Shown: piece by piece, positions 23,996 to 35,580 of the stretch
Numbering within the stretch: the first letter of the stretch is position 1
Layout: each line of letters opens with the position of its first letter
Assembly (NCBI RefSeq): GCF_002865645.1
Contig: NW_020194521.1
Coordinates: 310,001 to 374,000, forward strand
Length of the DNA stretch: 64,000 nt
Origin: Hyaloscypha bicolor E
Taxonomy: Eukaryota; Ascomycota; Leotiomycetes; Helotiales; Hyaloscyphaceae
Direction of reading: 5' to 3'
Made by a program: the position numbers and the translations under genes
The notes under the pieces: model-generated
Told to the model about the DNA's origin: nothing
The model's input: the letters and a program-made list of their open reading frames with translations, nothing else
The model's database searches: none

Positions 23996-24325
23996 ATGTC
24001 AATAAACATCAAAACCACCTTTCCCGCCAGCGGTGAAACAACCGCCGACCTCCGCGCATCCGGCAACCCCTTCACCTGGGAGGAACTCCTCTCCCTCTTC
24101 AGCCGCTCCATCGGCGGAAGGGAATTTGATCTGGACGAAGTGAACAAGTGCGTGGAGAGCGAAATACAACACGGAATACTGAAAGTAAAGCAAGGCAAAG
24201 ATGGGCTCATTTACAGGTTTGAGAAGAGTCACCCGGTGAATAAATATTCTGAGTTGAGGGAGGGAATATCGCTGAGAGAGAGGATTGTGAGTGGTGAGGT
24301 GAAGGCTAAGGGGCATGGGCAGTAG
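23996..24325 (+). CDS. Small hypothetical protein, 109 aa
   Basis: This uninterrupted ORF has ATG 23996 in an AAA-ATG context and a pyrimidine/AC-rich leader. The protein is soluble, mixed alpha/beta in character, with no signal peptide or membrane segment. The central part FDLDEVNKCVESEIQHGILKV followed by a basic tail (SGEVKAKGHGQ) looks like a genuine folded domain. I do not recognise the family. Codon use resembles that of the neighbouring genes. Confidence 0.65.
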   Translation: MSINIKTTFPASGETTADLRASGNPFTWEELLSLFSRSIGGREFDLDEVNKCVESEIQHGILKVKQGKDGLIYRFEKSHPVNKYSELREGISLRERIVSGEVKAKGHGQ

Positions 24326-24516
24326 GGGACGAGGCGAGGCCGAGAGGTTTGATGAGGTGATTGGAGGGAGCAATGCGATGAAATAGCTACTAGGGGTGCT
24401 GGGCCTAGTAGCAGATAGTGAGAAGAGGCCTGACTTTAACTGGATGAGATAAATCGATGGATTTCATATGTACAAAGCGGCCTGGAAATGTGCCTGGCAA
24501 GCCCTCCTAACCCATT

Positions 24517-26640
24517 CTAATTCAAGCTCAAAGTCCCATTCCCATTCACAGACGTTGTTGCATCATTCTCGTTCCTCTTGATATCCCCAGAAGTTTCACC
24601 GTTCAGGTTCAAAAACACGCCCTTGATGAGATCCGCAGCCTTCTCACCAATGGCGTAAGCTGGCATCTGAGTGTGGCCCTGGTTGAGCAACGGCATAACA
24701 CTTGTGTCTGCAACCCGGAGTCCTTTCACACCTCTGACTCGCAATTCTGCGTCGAGAACAGCCATGGGGTCTTCGTTTGAGCCCATCTTACAGGTTCCTG
24801 CTGGGTGGTAGCCTGAAATCTGTCAGTTCCTGAAAGATTTGCAAAATGATCAAGGTGGACTTACAAGTCGTTGCATTATCCTTAACATATGAAACCCAGT
24901 CTTCCCTCTTCGTATATTTGTGATGCGTCAAAGTCTTGGGCCAGCTTCCCTCCACAATATCCGCTGTGCCCTTCCCCATCGTAATAATCTCATTCCCGAA
25001 TCTACAAGCCTCGCTCAAAACCAGAACATCAAGTTCATTTGATAGATAATTATGATTCACAACCGGATTATCCTTTGGGTCAGCAGACTTGAGTGTGACG
25101 GAGCCTCTCGATTTCGGCGCAAACAGCTCTGTAACGATCGAGAAAGCATGAGTGTTCTCTCCGTCTGGGTAGTCGGTGTATTGTTTAGGGCCACCGTAGC
25201 ATTCGGTGTTCCAGAATTCGATATTGGGTTGGGAGGAGGTGAGGCCCATGGGATCGCGGCCTTCTTTCCGAGGAGCAGACTTCCACAGTGGCTCGTCCTT
25301 CAAGTGTTCGTCGAGGCGAGCGTACGCGAAGGCTCCGAATGGGAAGGTTGAGAGCGGACCTCGCTTTTCTTCTTTCCACTGTCGGTAGGCTTCACCAAGG
25401 GCGTTGGGTTTGTAGAGAAGATAGTCGTTTGTAAGGTCGGGCTTGGTAGTTGAGTAGAAGATGAAAACAATCTGAAGACAATGTCAGTCTGAGCTTCCAG
25501 GATGAAATTACCCACTTACCAAATGATCCATAAGATTCTCTCCAACACCGGGAAGATCAACTTTGCATTGGATTCCATGGGCCGCAAGCTGTGACTTTGC
25601 GCCAATTCCAGATCTCAAAAGAATGGTTGGGGAGCAGTAAGCGCCACCGCTGACAATGACCTCCTTCTTCGCCTTGAGTTCTCTTACTGTTCCGTCCTTC
25701 TCGATGATTTTCACACCAGTAGCTCGCAGTTCAGGTCCTTCACCTTCAAGGATCACCTTGTCAACAGTTGTATCCGTCTTGACTGAAAGGTTGGAGCCTT
25801 TGTTCACTAAGTAGTTGGCAGCTGTGGTTCGATCGCCTTTGTACACTGTTCGAGGAACATGGCCACAACCATGTGGACTTTCGCCAGAGCTGAACATATC
25901 GTGGTGTAGAGGCAAGCCTTGGGATTGGAATGATTCCATGACTAAATCTGAGATTGGGGCCTGGACATTGGTTAGAATGGACACTTCATAATGTTGAGCT
26001 TAACATACCAGATCATGTGGTTCATTGTCCAGTAATCCATTGTAGCCGTGTGAAGGTTCATCCTGCTTAAACCACTTCTTCGTATGAAAGTTCTCAGCCT
26101 GCATCAGAATTAGCTTTCAACTCTGAACCCAAACCAGGTAGGCCGACCTTCTTCATGTACCCAAATACTTCCTCTCCACTCCATCCCGTGATATTCCAAT
26201 CATCGTAGTCTTGCTTGGTTCCTCTGATGCAGAGTGTGCCATTGACACCACTTGACCCACCAAGAAACTTTCCACGACTGACTTTGACCTGTCTCCCGTT
26301 GGCACCTGGACTCGGTTCGGTGACAATGTTCCAGTCTGCTTCAGTGTCGAAATTTTGGGACCTACAATGATCAGGCACGATATGAGAGACTTTCAGAGTT
26401 TAACCCACCATCCTCCTGCCATAATTGTATTCTCAAGAAGTGAGTTGTGTTGTCCGGCTTCAATAACCAGGACAGAAGTATTTGGGTCCTCCGCCAGACG
26501 CGCTGCCAGGACGGAACCCGAGGTACCTCCACTGCTTTTAGTGAGATGAAGCTCAACTAACAATGAGGTAGGATCTCTCACCCGCAGACAATATAGTCGT
26601 ACTGTGAGCCTTGAGGCTCGATTGAAATATTGGTATCCAT
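24517..26640 (-). CDS. GMC-family FAD-dependent oxidoreductase (choline dehydrogenase/alcohol oxidase type)
   Basis: Seven exons (26582-26640, 26409-26531, 26148-26361, 26009-26098, 25520-25960, 24865-25471, 24517-24812) give 609 aa in frame. The N-terminal FAD-binding box [19 protein letters not shown] is formed across the first intron, followed by VLVIEAG. The second GMC signature lies around [20 protein letters not shown]. Both active-site histidines are visible: [10 protein letters not shown] (about His514) and [18 protein letters not shown] (about His558). There is no signal peptide, so the enzyme is probably cytosolic or peroxisomal, though the C-terminus is not a clear PTS1. The substrate cannot be told from sequence. 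Aryl alcohol, short-chain alcohol and choline-type substrates are all possible within the family. Confidence 0.93.
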
Positions 26641-27230
26641 TTTGGTGTCCTTTCAACAGTGTCAAACTCCTGCCGTCAAGTTTCTGGTGACTTGGTCAGT
26701 TCTTATCGACGAATGGCTTGACGGTCAATAGAGAAATCAGAAAGAACAACTGAAGCAAGGGAAAGGTCGAGATATGTTGTGCATCCTGAAAGCATGACCC
26801 AGCAAGTAACTGTGTAACCTCCCCTGCGGGGACGACTTGCGCACTTATTCCGCATATTCTTCCGAATATCGCGCATTGCTTCCGCCTTCTTCGAGGCGCA
26901 CGAATCCCAGACCTACTAGCAGATATGGGTATCCCGTACCAAATATAGAAAGGCTTCAACAAGGGTGGATCTGCCGAGTGGACTAGCCAGCCAATTGACA
27001 GTGTGGAGTGCGGGGTAAGCGGACCTAGGATATTTCGAACCGAGTCGAGTACGTTTGTAGAACAGGCGATTAAATGGATCTGAAGTAGTCGTGCTGGGGA
27101 ATTTGGAATTTGGAATTGAAAATCTGTTTCCGGTTAGTACAAGTGCTTCCAAACCGTTGTTGGTAAATTTTTCGACGGGTTGAACGCCAAGACCGATCCG
27201 TCATGTGATCTAACTTAACAGTCTCCCTTC
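26641..27230. other. Intergenic region
   Basis: This is the upstream region of the GMC oxidoreductase gene. Short minus ORFs here (26696-26962, 26916-27152) show no domain or splice logic. No repeats or RNA genes were seen. Confidence 0.4.
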
Positions 27231-27259
27231 TCAAGGCGTGCGATTGACCCATGAGATGA

Positions 27260-27795
27260 AAATGTAGTGCTCTCTACTTACCGTGCTCTTGTTTGAGGTA
27301 ATCTCTTGTACTCCTCGCCTTGCTAGTGTTCGCTCAGTTTTCCTCCATTTTTCCGCACAGGCTTTCCAGAACCACTGCCCTTTATAACTTGCGCTTGAAA
27401 ACTTCTTTCCCCATTTCGGAACTCTAGTAATCATATTTCTCAGCTCATTGCCTCGCGGGTAAGCCCGTCCGTAATACTTGTCAGACGTACACATGGTGAT
27501 AGTTTCAATCGTGGCAATATGTTCACCGAGGTGAGATTTTCGCTCCGCTAGCCAGTCAGCTCGTCTCCATATTTCGAAAGCTTCCGAATTACCATTTGTC
27601 AAAGGATGGCGGAATCGGCGAAATAAGACAGGTATGCATACCAAGAAAGGTAGCCGATGAGATGGATCGGCCGACATGGAGCAGCGTTGTATTAACGCCT
27701 TCTTTTACAGCTTGCCATTTCTCAGTCTTCTCTTCCGCGCTCTCGAATCTCGCGTGATTCAACTTCGAACTAACCTCACTGCTCAACCTTAGCAC
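27260..27795 (-). CDS. Candidate hypothetical gene, start not located
   Basis: Two exons join cleanly. The upper one encodes ..SSKLNHARFESAEEKTEKWQ.. and ends at a GGTATGC donor near 27640. A lower one begins after GGAAG near 27582 and encodes ..EIWRRADWLAERKSHLGEH.. and ..WGKKFSSASYKGQWFWKACAEKWRKTER... A second donor (ACGGTAAGTA) near 27283 suggests a further exon. The charged, Trp/Lys-rich composition is protein-like, but I recognise no family. No in-frame ATG lies upstream before a stop, so either a short 5' exon is missing or this is a truncated gene. It is divergent from the gene at 27965. Confidence 0.4.
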
Positions 27796-27964
27796 AGGCC
27801 GCCGGGATTCACTGTTCCTGCCTTGTTTGTGCTAACGAAGGAACAGATATCACGATCGCGATCTGTCTTTTGCGGGCTCAACTTCAGCAACACAAACCCT
27901 CCACACAACGCACCCATCCAAACCACCACAGCCCACAGACAACAACTCCAAGTCATCATCCACA

Positions 27965-28840
27965 ATGATTTACAACGAGCAATACACAAAGATGCGGGAG
28001 CGCGCAGGGCTCGAAGGGCGCGTCCCGGAGTTCAAGGCGGAAAGCCGCTGCCTGGACGGGCTCGAGAGCAACCCTAAGACCTGGGCGGCTGCGCAGAGAG
28101 GAGAACCTATTGACAAGATAAACTGGTTCACACTGTGGTTTGTTCTTGTTCACCTCTTTGAAGTATCGAGGTGCAAAATTGACGTGCTGTTAGGGCCAGG
28201 CGAGGAAGTCGAAGGCGTTGATCCCGAGCCCAAAGGCATAACACCACGGCACAGAAGCTCGAGAATGCGCATCCACAGGGGCACTTGGGCAACAAGGTCA
28301 AACCTCCTGAACAAGTTAAGCCTGCCGTTCCCAGGCAACTCCCTAGAAATTCCGTCCTGGGCAAGAAGTCCGAGTCCAATTCTGGGCGCCACGAACAAGT
28401 CAAAGACGACGGCACCAAAGTCACCAGCAACAGACAGCAAATTTGGGGTTTCATCAAAGCAGGAAGGGCGGTCTCGCCGCAGAGACCACAAAATCTACGT
28501 CTCTCTCTACGTTGCCACGAGAGGACGGGCTTCGACGCACTGCACAGGTTATATCGCTGGCAACGGAGGGGTCTGTGACATCACTCAAACCACGGGACCT
28601 ATGGGTATTCAGGGTCCTGCTACTGGTGTCCCTGTTCTTGGACCCCCTGGTAACTTCTTCGGTGCTGACATCGCTAGTGCAGTTGGTGTTGGTTCCACCT
28701 CAGCGGAGGACTTGTTCAACTCAGCCGCCTCCAGCAGCTTCATCAAAGTCGAAGACCAGGAACAGCAAAAACGGTGCAATCTGGAGACTCGCGAGGCTCT
28801 CACTCTCTCTCTTCTCCCGCTGTCACTCCTGTTCGGATAG
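27965..28840 (+). CDS. Hypothetical protein, exon structure uncertain
   Basis: ATG 27965 opens a convincing first exon (MIYNEQYTKMRERAGLEGRV..KTWAAAQRGEPIDKINWF) that is Arg/Glu-rich and globular, with a GT donor near 28138. Downstream, all three frames stay open over much of 28220-28840, so the true continuation is ambiguous. One frame reads KLENAHPQGHLGNKVKPPEQ, another carries a hydrophobic run (RVLLLVSLFLDPLVTSSVL), and the original frame continues to 28840. No known domain is evident. The first exon is the reliable part. Confidence 0.4.
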   Translation: MIYNEQYTKMRERAGLEGRVPEFKAESRCLDGLESNPKTWAAAQRGEPIDKINWFTLWFVLVHLFEVSRCKIDVLLGPGEEVEGVDPEPKGITPRHRSSRMRIHRGTWATRSNLLNKLSLPFPGNSLEIPSWARSPSPILGATNKSKTTAPKSPATDSKFGVSSKQEGRSRRRDHKIYVSLYVATRGRASTHCTGYIAGNGGVCDITQTTGPMGIQGPATGVPVLGPPGNFFGADIASAVGVGSTSAEDLFNSAASSSFIKVEDQEQQKRCNLETREALTLSLLPLSLLFG

Positions 28841-29130
28841 AGCACAATACTCACTTCGGGAGCGCACTTGCGCCAGATACGTAAATATAAAAGTAATTCC
28901 ATGGATCATTTGAAGACCTCAATACTCATTGCACTGAGAAAGCTTCACCCGGTCTCTGTCCTCTAAAGAAAGCCAGCACTCCAACGTTCACATTTAGCCC
29001 CTATCTTTCACTTTAAGCGAGAGTTTCAGGGGCATCGCCCGCTAGAAAGCTGTTGGCGGGCTCCAGACCCCTGCTAAAACCCCCGCCATTTCCCACTTCC
29101 AACACAACGACATCCCATCCTCCCAACATC

Positions 29131-30812
29131 ATGAAGCTGGGCTCAGCATGCCTACAATGCAGATCAGGCAAGCGGAAATGTGACAAAGCCGCTGTAGGAA
29201 CTGCCTGCGAGCAATGCAAGAAGCGCGGGCTGCAATGTTCAAGCTTACAGCGCGAAGCGTCGACCGTGGCCCTTTTCCCTTCACCGCAAAATGTCCCATC
29301 GAACCAGTCCAGTTCCCTACCGCCGGCTAAGGTAGTCGAAGAGCTTATAGATCTCTATATTTGTTATATCCACGACAAGCCACATTCATTGTTTCATGAA
29401 CCTTCTTTCAGACAGGCAGCTCAGAATGGGACACTGCACCATGGTGTTCTGTTCGGAATCGCGGGGCTTTCCGCCCGATTCTCTTCGAACCTGGAACTTC
29501 GAAGCCAAGGGCATGCTTTCGCGAATCAGGCGAGGGAATTCGTTCAGACTAACTTAGAAGCAATCTGTCTCGAGAATGTGCAGGCATTCATCCTGGTGGG
29601 TAATGTCTGCCTCGCTGAGTCGAATCCTGATTCCGAATCCCTCTATTTTGGTAAGTTGGCCCTCATAAGATAGAACGTTTGGCTAACACCTGGAGCAATT
29701 GCCAACCGTATGGCTCAACTATTACAACTATCCAAAGAGGATCCAGTCGACGATGAAGTCTCACGAGAAGTGAAGCGCCGGGTTTGGTGGAGTCTCTACC
29801 TGATTGATCGGTGGGCCAGCGCTGGGCTGGGGCTGCCGAGACATTTCCATAATGGTGGACTAGTCCCTCGACTCCCTATGGACGAAGTCATGTTTTCGCA
29901 GCTCAATGTGACAGGTGGTCCACATAATGCTAAAGATATGAACAATTGGCAACCTGGGATTTGGAGCCACATGATTTCCTTGGTCGAAATCTTTGGTCAT
30001 ATTCAGGATCTGAACCATGAATTGGTTGATCAAACACACTGGGACGAAAATTCCATTGAGTCAAGAGTGCTGTCATTGGCGGAGCAGTTAGCCAAGTTCG
30101 AGTACGAGTTGCCACCAGCAATGGTCTACACCATCGAGAATCTCGACTTTCATGTTGGGCGAGGGATCGGAAGGACATTTGTGGCATTGCATCTGGGCTA
30201 CCACCACTATTGCACTCTTCTATACTATCAATATCTCGACCAGCGCCGACCGCCGACCTCCAACACGAGGGTGTTTGCTCAGCGCTGCAAGCATCATGCT
30301 ACAGAATACTGTGAGCTCATCCGCACCTCCGATCAACACGGCGGAGCAGAAGCCCTGTACAACATTGTTGGACATATGACCGTTGTTTCATCCTCGGTTC
30401 TTTTACATACACTACTTCTTGGCGATGATCACGAGCTTCCAATGGCAAGGCATCGCCTGGAGTCAAATTTCGAGTTCTTGGTCAAGTTGAGAGAGATCTG
30501 GCCCAGCGTCGATATCATGGTCAGTTCGAAAAGAATGATGTTCAGCCCTCCAAACTAATTGTGGTCTATTAGATGAAACGGTTGATAGATTTTCAAGAGG
30601 CTTGCCTGCGGACGGCTCAGAGTGACACACATCGCTTTGATAAGTGGATGGTCAAGTTTTTGCTGCAGCATGCACTGGCTTTGGACGAGAAAGATTCGCC
30701 CACGATGCCCTCGCCGTCAACACTTCCTATTGGTCCAGTCGAAGACGAGAGACTTCTCGAGCGAAGCCGTGTCACGGAAAGCATTATTCGGGCGCCATAT
30801 GTTACAATGTAA
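29131..30812 (+). CDS. Zn2Cys6 transcription factor with fungal-specific TF domain
   Basis: Three exons (29131-29650, 29696-30519, 30573-30812) sum to 527 aa. The binuclear zinc cluster is at residues 6-32 with spacing C-x2-C-x6-C-x8-C-x2-C-x6-C (CLQCRSGKRKCDK...CEQCKKRGLQC). A fungal-specific regulatory domain follows, recognisable by the YFAIANRMAQLLQL segment across intron 1 and EVKRRVWWSLYLIDRWAS. It is convergent with the MFS sugar transporter (64 bp between stop codons), and the GH35 gene lies just beyond, so it is a natural candidate regulator of that pair. The inducer is unknown. No repression or autoregulation signal was identified. Confidence 0.93.
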
Positions 30813-30875
30813 CAATCATCAACAAATCCATTGTCTTCTACGTTCTCTACTACCCACTTGACATTCGTCATCCAA

Positions 30876-32833
30876 TCATAGTTCCTCAGTATGCTGAATC
30901 TGGGCAGATCTAGCCAATTCCGACTTTTTGTCCAGGACCTGCTTTCCAGATACGTTTGCACTTGCTCCATCAAAAAGCCGTGCGATCTCCTCCAAAGTCG
31001 GGCCCCTGGTCTCGACGAACAGGAACCAAATACACAAACACTCGATTATGAGGATGACAATATACACGAAATAGAATTTCCAAGCAAGGTGCTGAAGGCC
31101 GATGGGGTTCACTACATCACTAGTGAGTATTCAGTCTCTGTTGGCAATCTAGAGACTCACCATATTGATTGAAGACAGACGCCGTCGCAGTTAATGCGAA
31201 GTTGATGGCAAGACCTTTCGCTCTGATATTGAACGGTAGGATCTCCGCACAATAAGCAACGGTCAATCCCGGCCACGCGAAACCAGCCACTCCATAGAAG
31301 AGGAAGATCATCGCAATCACAGCGCTTCCAGCACTGTTGTTCCCAGACTGAGCATAGACGGCCGAACAAGCGGTCAGAATGGTGAACGAGATCAACATCC
31401 CCACGGCAGCAATCATGAAAAGCATTCTGCGTCCAATCTTATCAACGAAGAGCGAGAAGAATATCGCGACAAGGAATGACCAGATCTGGAGTCCACCATT
31501 GATGAGTGACTGGTCGTAGGACCCAGTGATCCCAACTGAGTTCAGTATGTCGTGGAGGTAATACGAGGCTAGGCCATTGCCAGAGCATTGCGAGAAGAAT
31601 GAGGTCAGGGCGATCAAGAGCAGCCTTTTGCGATTGCCAGGAGTCTTCAGGAAGACTGTCCACCCATGTTTTGAATTGAGCTTCTCTAGGCGGATTGTTT
31701 CTTGAATTTCATGAAACTCGGATTGGACGAAATGGTTGGTCGAGTCTCCATTTGCATGGTACTGGCCGAGTCAACTCTGTCCGAGTGTCCGGAGAATTTA
31801 CTTACTTTGATCAAGACAGCCAGCGCTTCGTCAGGACGATCCTTTGAGAGAAGCCATCGAGGACTCTCTGGTAGACAGAATATCAAGGCGAACTGGATGA
31901 CTGGCATGGCGGCTTGCATTCCAACAGGGATCCGCCACGCAGCATCCGAAGTGTATTTCACAGTACCGAAAACTGTCCAAGCAGCAATGATGGCACCAAC
32001 ATACTGTGCAAGGTCAGCAAACTTGATCACCTCCAATGTGTGCGGAAAAAGGGCGACTGTACCCATAATGTGTTGTACCTAACCAGCATTGTGAGCACAT
32101 ATCCATAAAAGTTGATCTCGTTCACTTACATTGTTGTTAGTTTACCTCGGTGTTGCGGATGGGCAAGCTCCATGATGAGCAACGGTGCAGAACCTTGTGC
32201 AAGGTTCGAGCTATCAACGATTAGTCACTTTATCTCTTCCAAGCGCTTCGGACTTACCCCAACCCTACCAAGAATCTGCCACCGATGAACATTCCCTCGT
32301 GATCTTTGGTTGGTACAACTGGTGAGCAAAACAGGTTAGTGTTACCACTTATTTATCACTTTGATATTGTTCTACTGACCTTGGAGAATAGTGCCCAAAA
32401 ACACAATCAAAAGTCCAAGGCAAACGCCGATTCGTCGGCCGAAGATATCTGCGGCATAGCTACTGAAGCCCAACGCACAAATCCCACCAATATTCTGAAT
32501 CGCAGTGAAGAGACCAAGTCTGGATCCGCTGGGATTATCGAAGTCTGTCATGTTCCCGTCAGTTACGGAACATATCAAGCTGCAGTCTTACTTACAGGTC
32601 TGCCATGGGACCATGGTCTGGAGGCCATTGAGAAGACTTCCGTCGTACCCATTGATTGTGGACCCGAGGAACAGAACTGGCATCATGATGTAGAGCTTTC
32701 GAAGACCAGGGTCCTTCCACCAGGTGACGGCTGGTACGTCAAGCCCGGCGACATGTTCGTAGCTGTACGCGAGGCCATCTGAGTCCTCTCGGTAGGTTCG
32801 GCCGACAGAGTCTTCTGCCGGTGTTTTCTCCAT
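30876..32833 (-). CDS. MFS sugar transporter (lactose/hexose permease type)
   Basis: A proton-coupled sugar importer of the sugar porter family in the plasma membrane. Eight exons (32596-32833, 32380-32544, 32258-32318, 32130-32210, 32063-32078, 31806-32003, 31161-31761, 30876-31111) give 531 aa exactly in frame. One exon is only 16 nt. Family marks: NGYDGSLLNGLQ in TM1, DIFGRR after TM2, GRFLVGLG, ELAHPQHRGKL, the PESPRWLL motif before the central loop, DKIGRR in the second half, and VETRGPTLEEI at the C-terminus. Twelve hydrophobic segments are present. ATG 32833 (MEKTPAED) is the first ATG in frame. It is divergent from the GH35 gene with a shared 669-bp upstream region, suggesting coupled uptake and hydrolysis of a galactoside. 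Confidence 0.92.
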
Positions 32834-33502
32834 GGTGTCGGTAGATACGGATTTCTTCCAAGCAGGGCTAGAATTAAAGGTCTTGAGAAGTTCAGAAGAG
32901 TGCCTGAAAGGTTCCAATTTCTTGGACTTAGAAACTTTTCTGCCCGGGAATTGCGAGGATATATATACATTCCTAAGGATCGAATCTGGTCAACAAGCCG
33001 ACACCCCTATCCAAGCCAGAATTGCACCATGGGGCCCCAGGTTTTGAGATGTGGAGCTAGTGCCGGGCCCTGTCCCAATTATCTGTGGCCATTCCCGGAC
33101 CCGACAGTTCTTCGCCTCTTCCCCACCTCTGACTTTCAGGTTCTTAGTCGCCCAATTTATTTCCGAAGCTGAGGTTCTCATTCACGAGTCATTTTCCCTC
33201 TCGGTCCGAGAATGACGGGCCGCCACTTGCCAGGCTCTGCCCCACCAAATCCACTATTCTCTTGCCGCCCGGCATGAGTACCAATCAAAACACTCCATTC
33301 CCGGCCTGAAAAAAGGGTACCCCGCCAAGTGATAATCTCCAACGACTGTGGATCCAAAGTGACACGAATGTGCTCCGAGACTGTCAGCAAGGACGGCTTG
33401 AAGTAGAATATATCAGCACGGCCTGATCTTGATGCAAGGTCAAGCTTCGTACGAAGTTCTTACGACAAAACTTCCCCGTCTTGCAACCCTCAAAGCTACA
33501 AC
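32834..33502. promoter_or_regulatory. Shared divergent promoter of the MFS transporter and GH35 genes
   Basis: 669 bp separate the two start codons. The region contains a perfect 11-bp palindrome CTCGGTCCGAG (33200-33210), i.e. CGG and CCG triplets facing each other across one base. This is the kind of inverted triplet that Zn2Cys6 factors bind. Further CGG/CCG triplets lie near 33065-33100. This supports joint control by the adjacent Zn2Cys6 factor, but that is inference. Confidence 0.45.
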
Positions 33503-35283
33503 ATGAGAACCACTTATCCTCTCACATCATCCTCTATGGCTTCAGAAAATAAATCAATTCCTCGCCTCGAGAAGACTGCAAACTCGCAGCAGCTCATCGT
33601 CAATGGAAAGCCTTTTCTCATCCTTGGGGCTGAGTTGCAAAACTCCTCCATGACTTCGGCAGCATACATGGACACTGTGTGGCAGAAGCTAGTTGATACC
33701 AATATCAACACTGTCCTTGGTTGCGTGACTTGGGAGGATATCGAGCCTACCGAAGGTCACTTTGATTTCACTGAACTTGATCAGGTTATACTTGGTGCGC
33801 GGAAGCATGGACTACATCTCGTCCTGCTCTGGTTTGGATCATTCAAAAATGGTGCGTCGTTCTCTGCAACCGACATTTTAAGTCTTTAACGATCGTAGGT
33901 ATTTCAACATATGCTCCTTCGTGGATCAAGAAGGATGTGAAGCGCTTCCCTAGAGCTCATCTTCGCAAAGCCGGCGGTCTTTTAGAGACTTGCGACGTTG
34001 TATCCATCTTCCACGAAGAAGTTCTCAAAGCAGATATCAAAGCATTCTCTGCCTTGATGCGTCACGTTAAAGAGGCTGATGAAGCTTATTCCACGGTCAT
34101 TATGGTGCAAGTCGAGAATGAAATCGGACTGCTCGGCGACTCGAGAGACGGTAGCTCAACTGCCAACAGGCGTTTCTCGGAACCTGTCCCTACCCCTTTC
34201 ATTCAGCATCTATCAACTAAATGGGACACGCTGCATGCCGATCTCAAACGGAATCTCCAGGTGTTTAAGACTCTTGCAAAGAGTTCTGGCTCCTGGGAAG
34301 TCGTGTTTGGCAAGAGTCAACAGACAGATGAGCTCTTCATGGCCTATCATTACGCGATCTATGTGGAAAAAGTAGCTGCCGCTGGGAAGAAAGAGTATGC
34401 TCTCCCTCTTTACACGAACGTGTGGCAAAACTACGTCGGTGACGATGGGGATAATGCTTTCCCCGTCGTCGCCGGAGGTGGTGGTGCACCGGGAGACTAT
34501 CCATCTGGCGGCGGAGTCAGCAACGTCCTTGATATCTGGAGAGCATTTGCTCCATCACTCGATTTCATCGCCCCAGACATCTATCTTAACGACTACAGCT
34601 CATCTTGTGTCAAATATCGCCACTTGGATCAACCGCTCTTTATCCCGGAACAACGACGAGACGAATACGGCGCTCGCAGAATCTGGAAGGCTTTTGGGAG
34701 CTACCAGGCAATCGGTACCTCCCCATTCGGCATCGATACCTTGAAACCAGAGACCAATCCATTTGCCAGGCATTACGGACTTCTAGCTAGCGTCAAGAAC
34801 ATCGTTCTCGAAGCTCACAGAAACCCGGGCTCCTCAGTCGGTTTCTTCTTCGACGAACTCCTCGAAGACGGACGTGACCCTTCTCCATCGACCATTGCCC
34901 GCTTCGGCGACTTCGAAGTCACAATCGAGCGTTCCTTCGTCTTCGGCAAACCCGGTGCAGGTTCTGGGATGCTGATCCACCTCGGTGACGCCAAATTCTT
35001 GCTGATCGGATGGGGCTTCCAAGCCCTATTCAAAAATCTATCACCAAAGTCGACATTTACAGGTATCTTGAGCTTCACAGAGAAGATCGTTGATCCTGAG
35101 ACAGGTAAGTTGACAACGGGGAGGAGGCTGAATGGTGATGAGACGCGTAGTGGGAAATTCTGTATCATGCCGGATGAGGAGCCGGATTATGGCGGCTTTC
35201 CGATTTGTGTTACGATTCCGGCGAGGACGATGGTTGCGGAGATTGAGGTGTACTCGTTGGAGGAGGATAGTGGTGATTTGTGA
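33503..35283 (+). CDS. GH35-type beta-galactosidase-like glycoside hydrolase (with DUF5597-like C-terminal region)
   Basis: Two exons (33503-33851, 33899-35283) give 577 aa. The TIM barrel begins with NGKPFLILGAELQNSS, then WEDIEPTEGHFDF. The acid/base Glu is in VQVENEIG (about residue 191), matching the QxENEyG signature of GH35. IPEQRRDEYG (about residue 367) is at the place of the nucleophile in the bacterial-like GanA/DUF5597 branch. C-terminal beta-rich domains follow. No signal peptide is evident, so an intracellular enzyme acting on imported galactosides is likely, which fits the divergent sugar transporter. An alternative start is Met12 (ATG 33536). Confidence 0.87.
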
Positions 35284-35580
35284 TATTGAGTTGTGGCGAA
35301 GTGCCTTTCCACTTAAAGTATAGCTGCTTTTGAGGCTGACTCCTGGGCTGAGTGCTGCATGCCTGATTCTTTTGATATAAATTGACCACCATCTTCTTCC
35401 TTTCAGGTGGCTCGTTGACTTTTACTCGGAAATTTTGAATAGTTGATCTTATTTTCAAGACCGGTTTAACTACTCTCACAAACTCGTGACCTTCCACCTC
35501 CCCCGCATCCAAAATTTACAATCACGCATCATCTCCACCTTCCGCGGTTGAGCTTTCCCAGGTTTCTCGTGTGCCTGTTC
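35284..35580. other. Short intergenic region
   Basis: This is the 3' region of the GH35 gene and the probable leader of the next small gene. No ORF or repeat of note. Confidence 0.4.
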
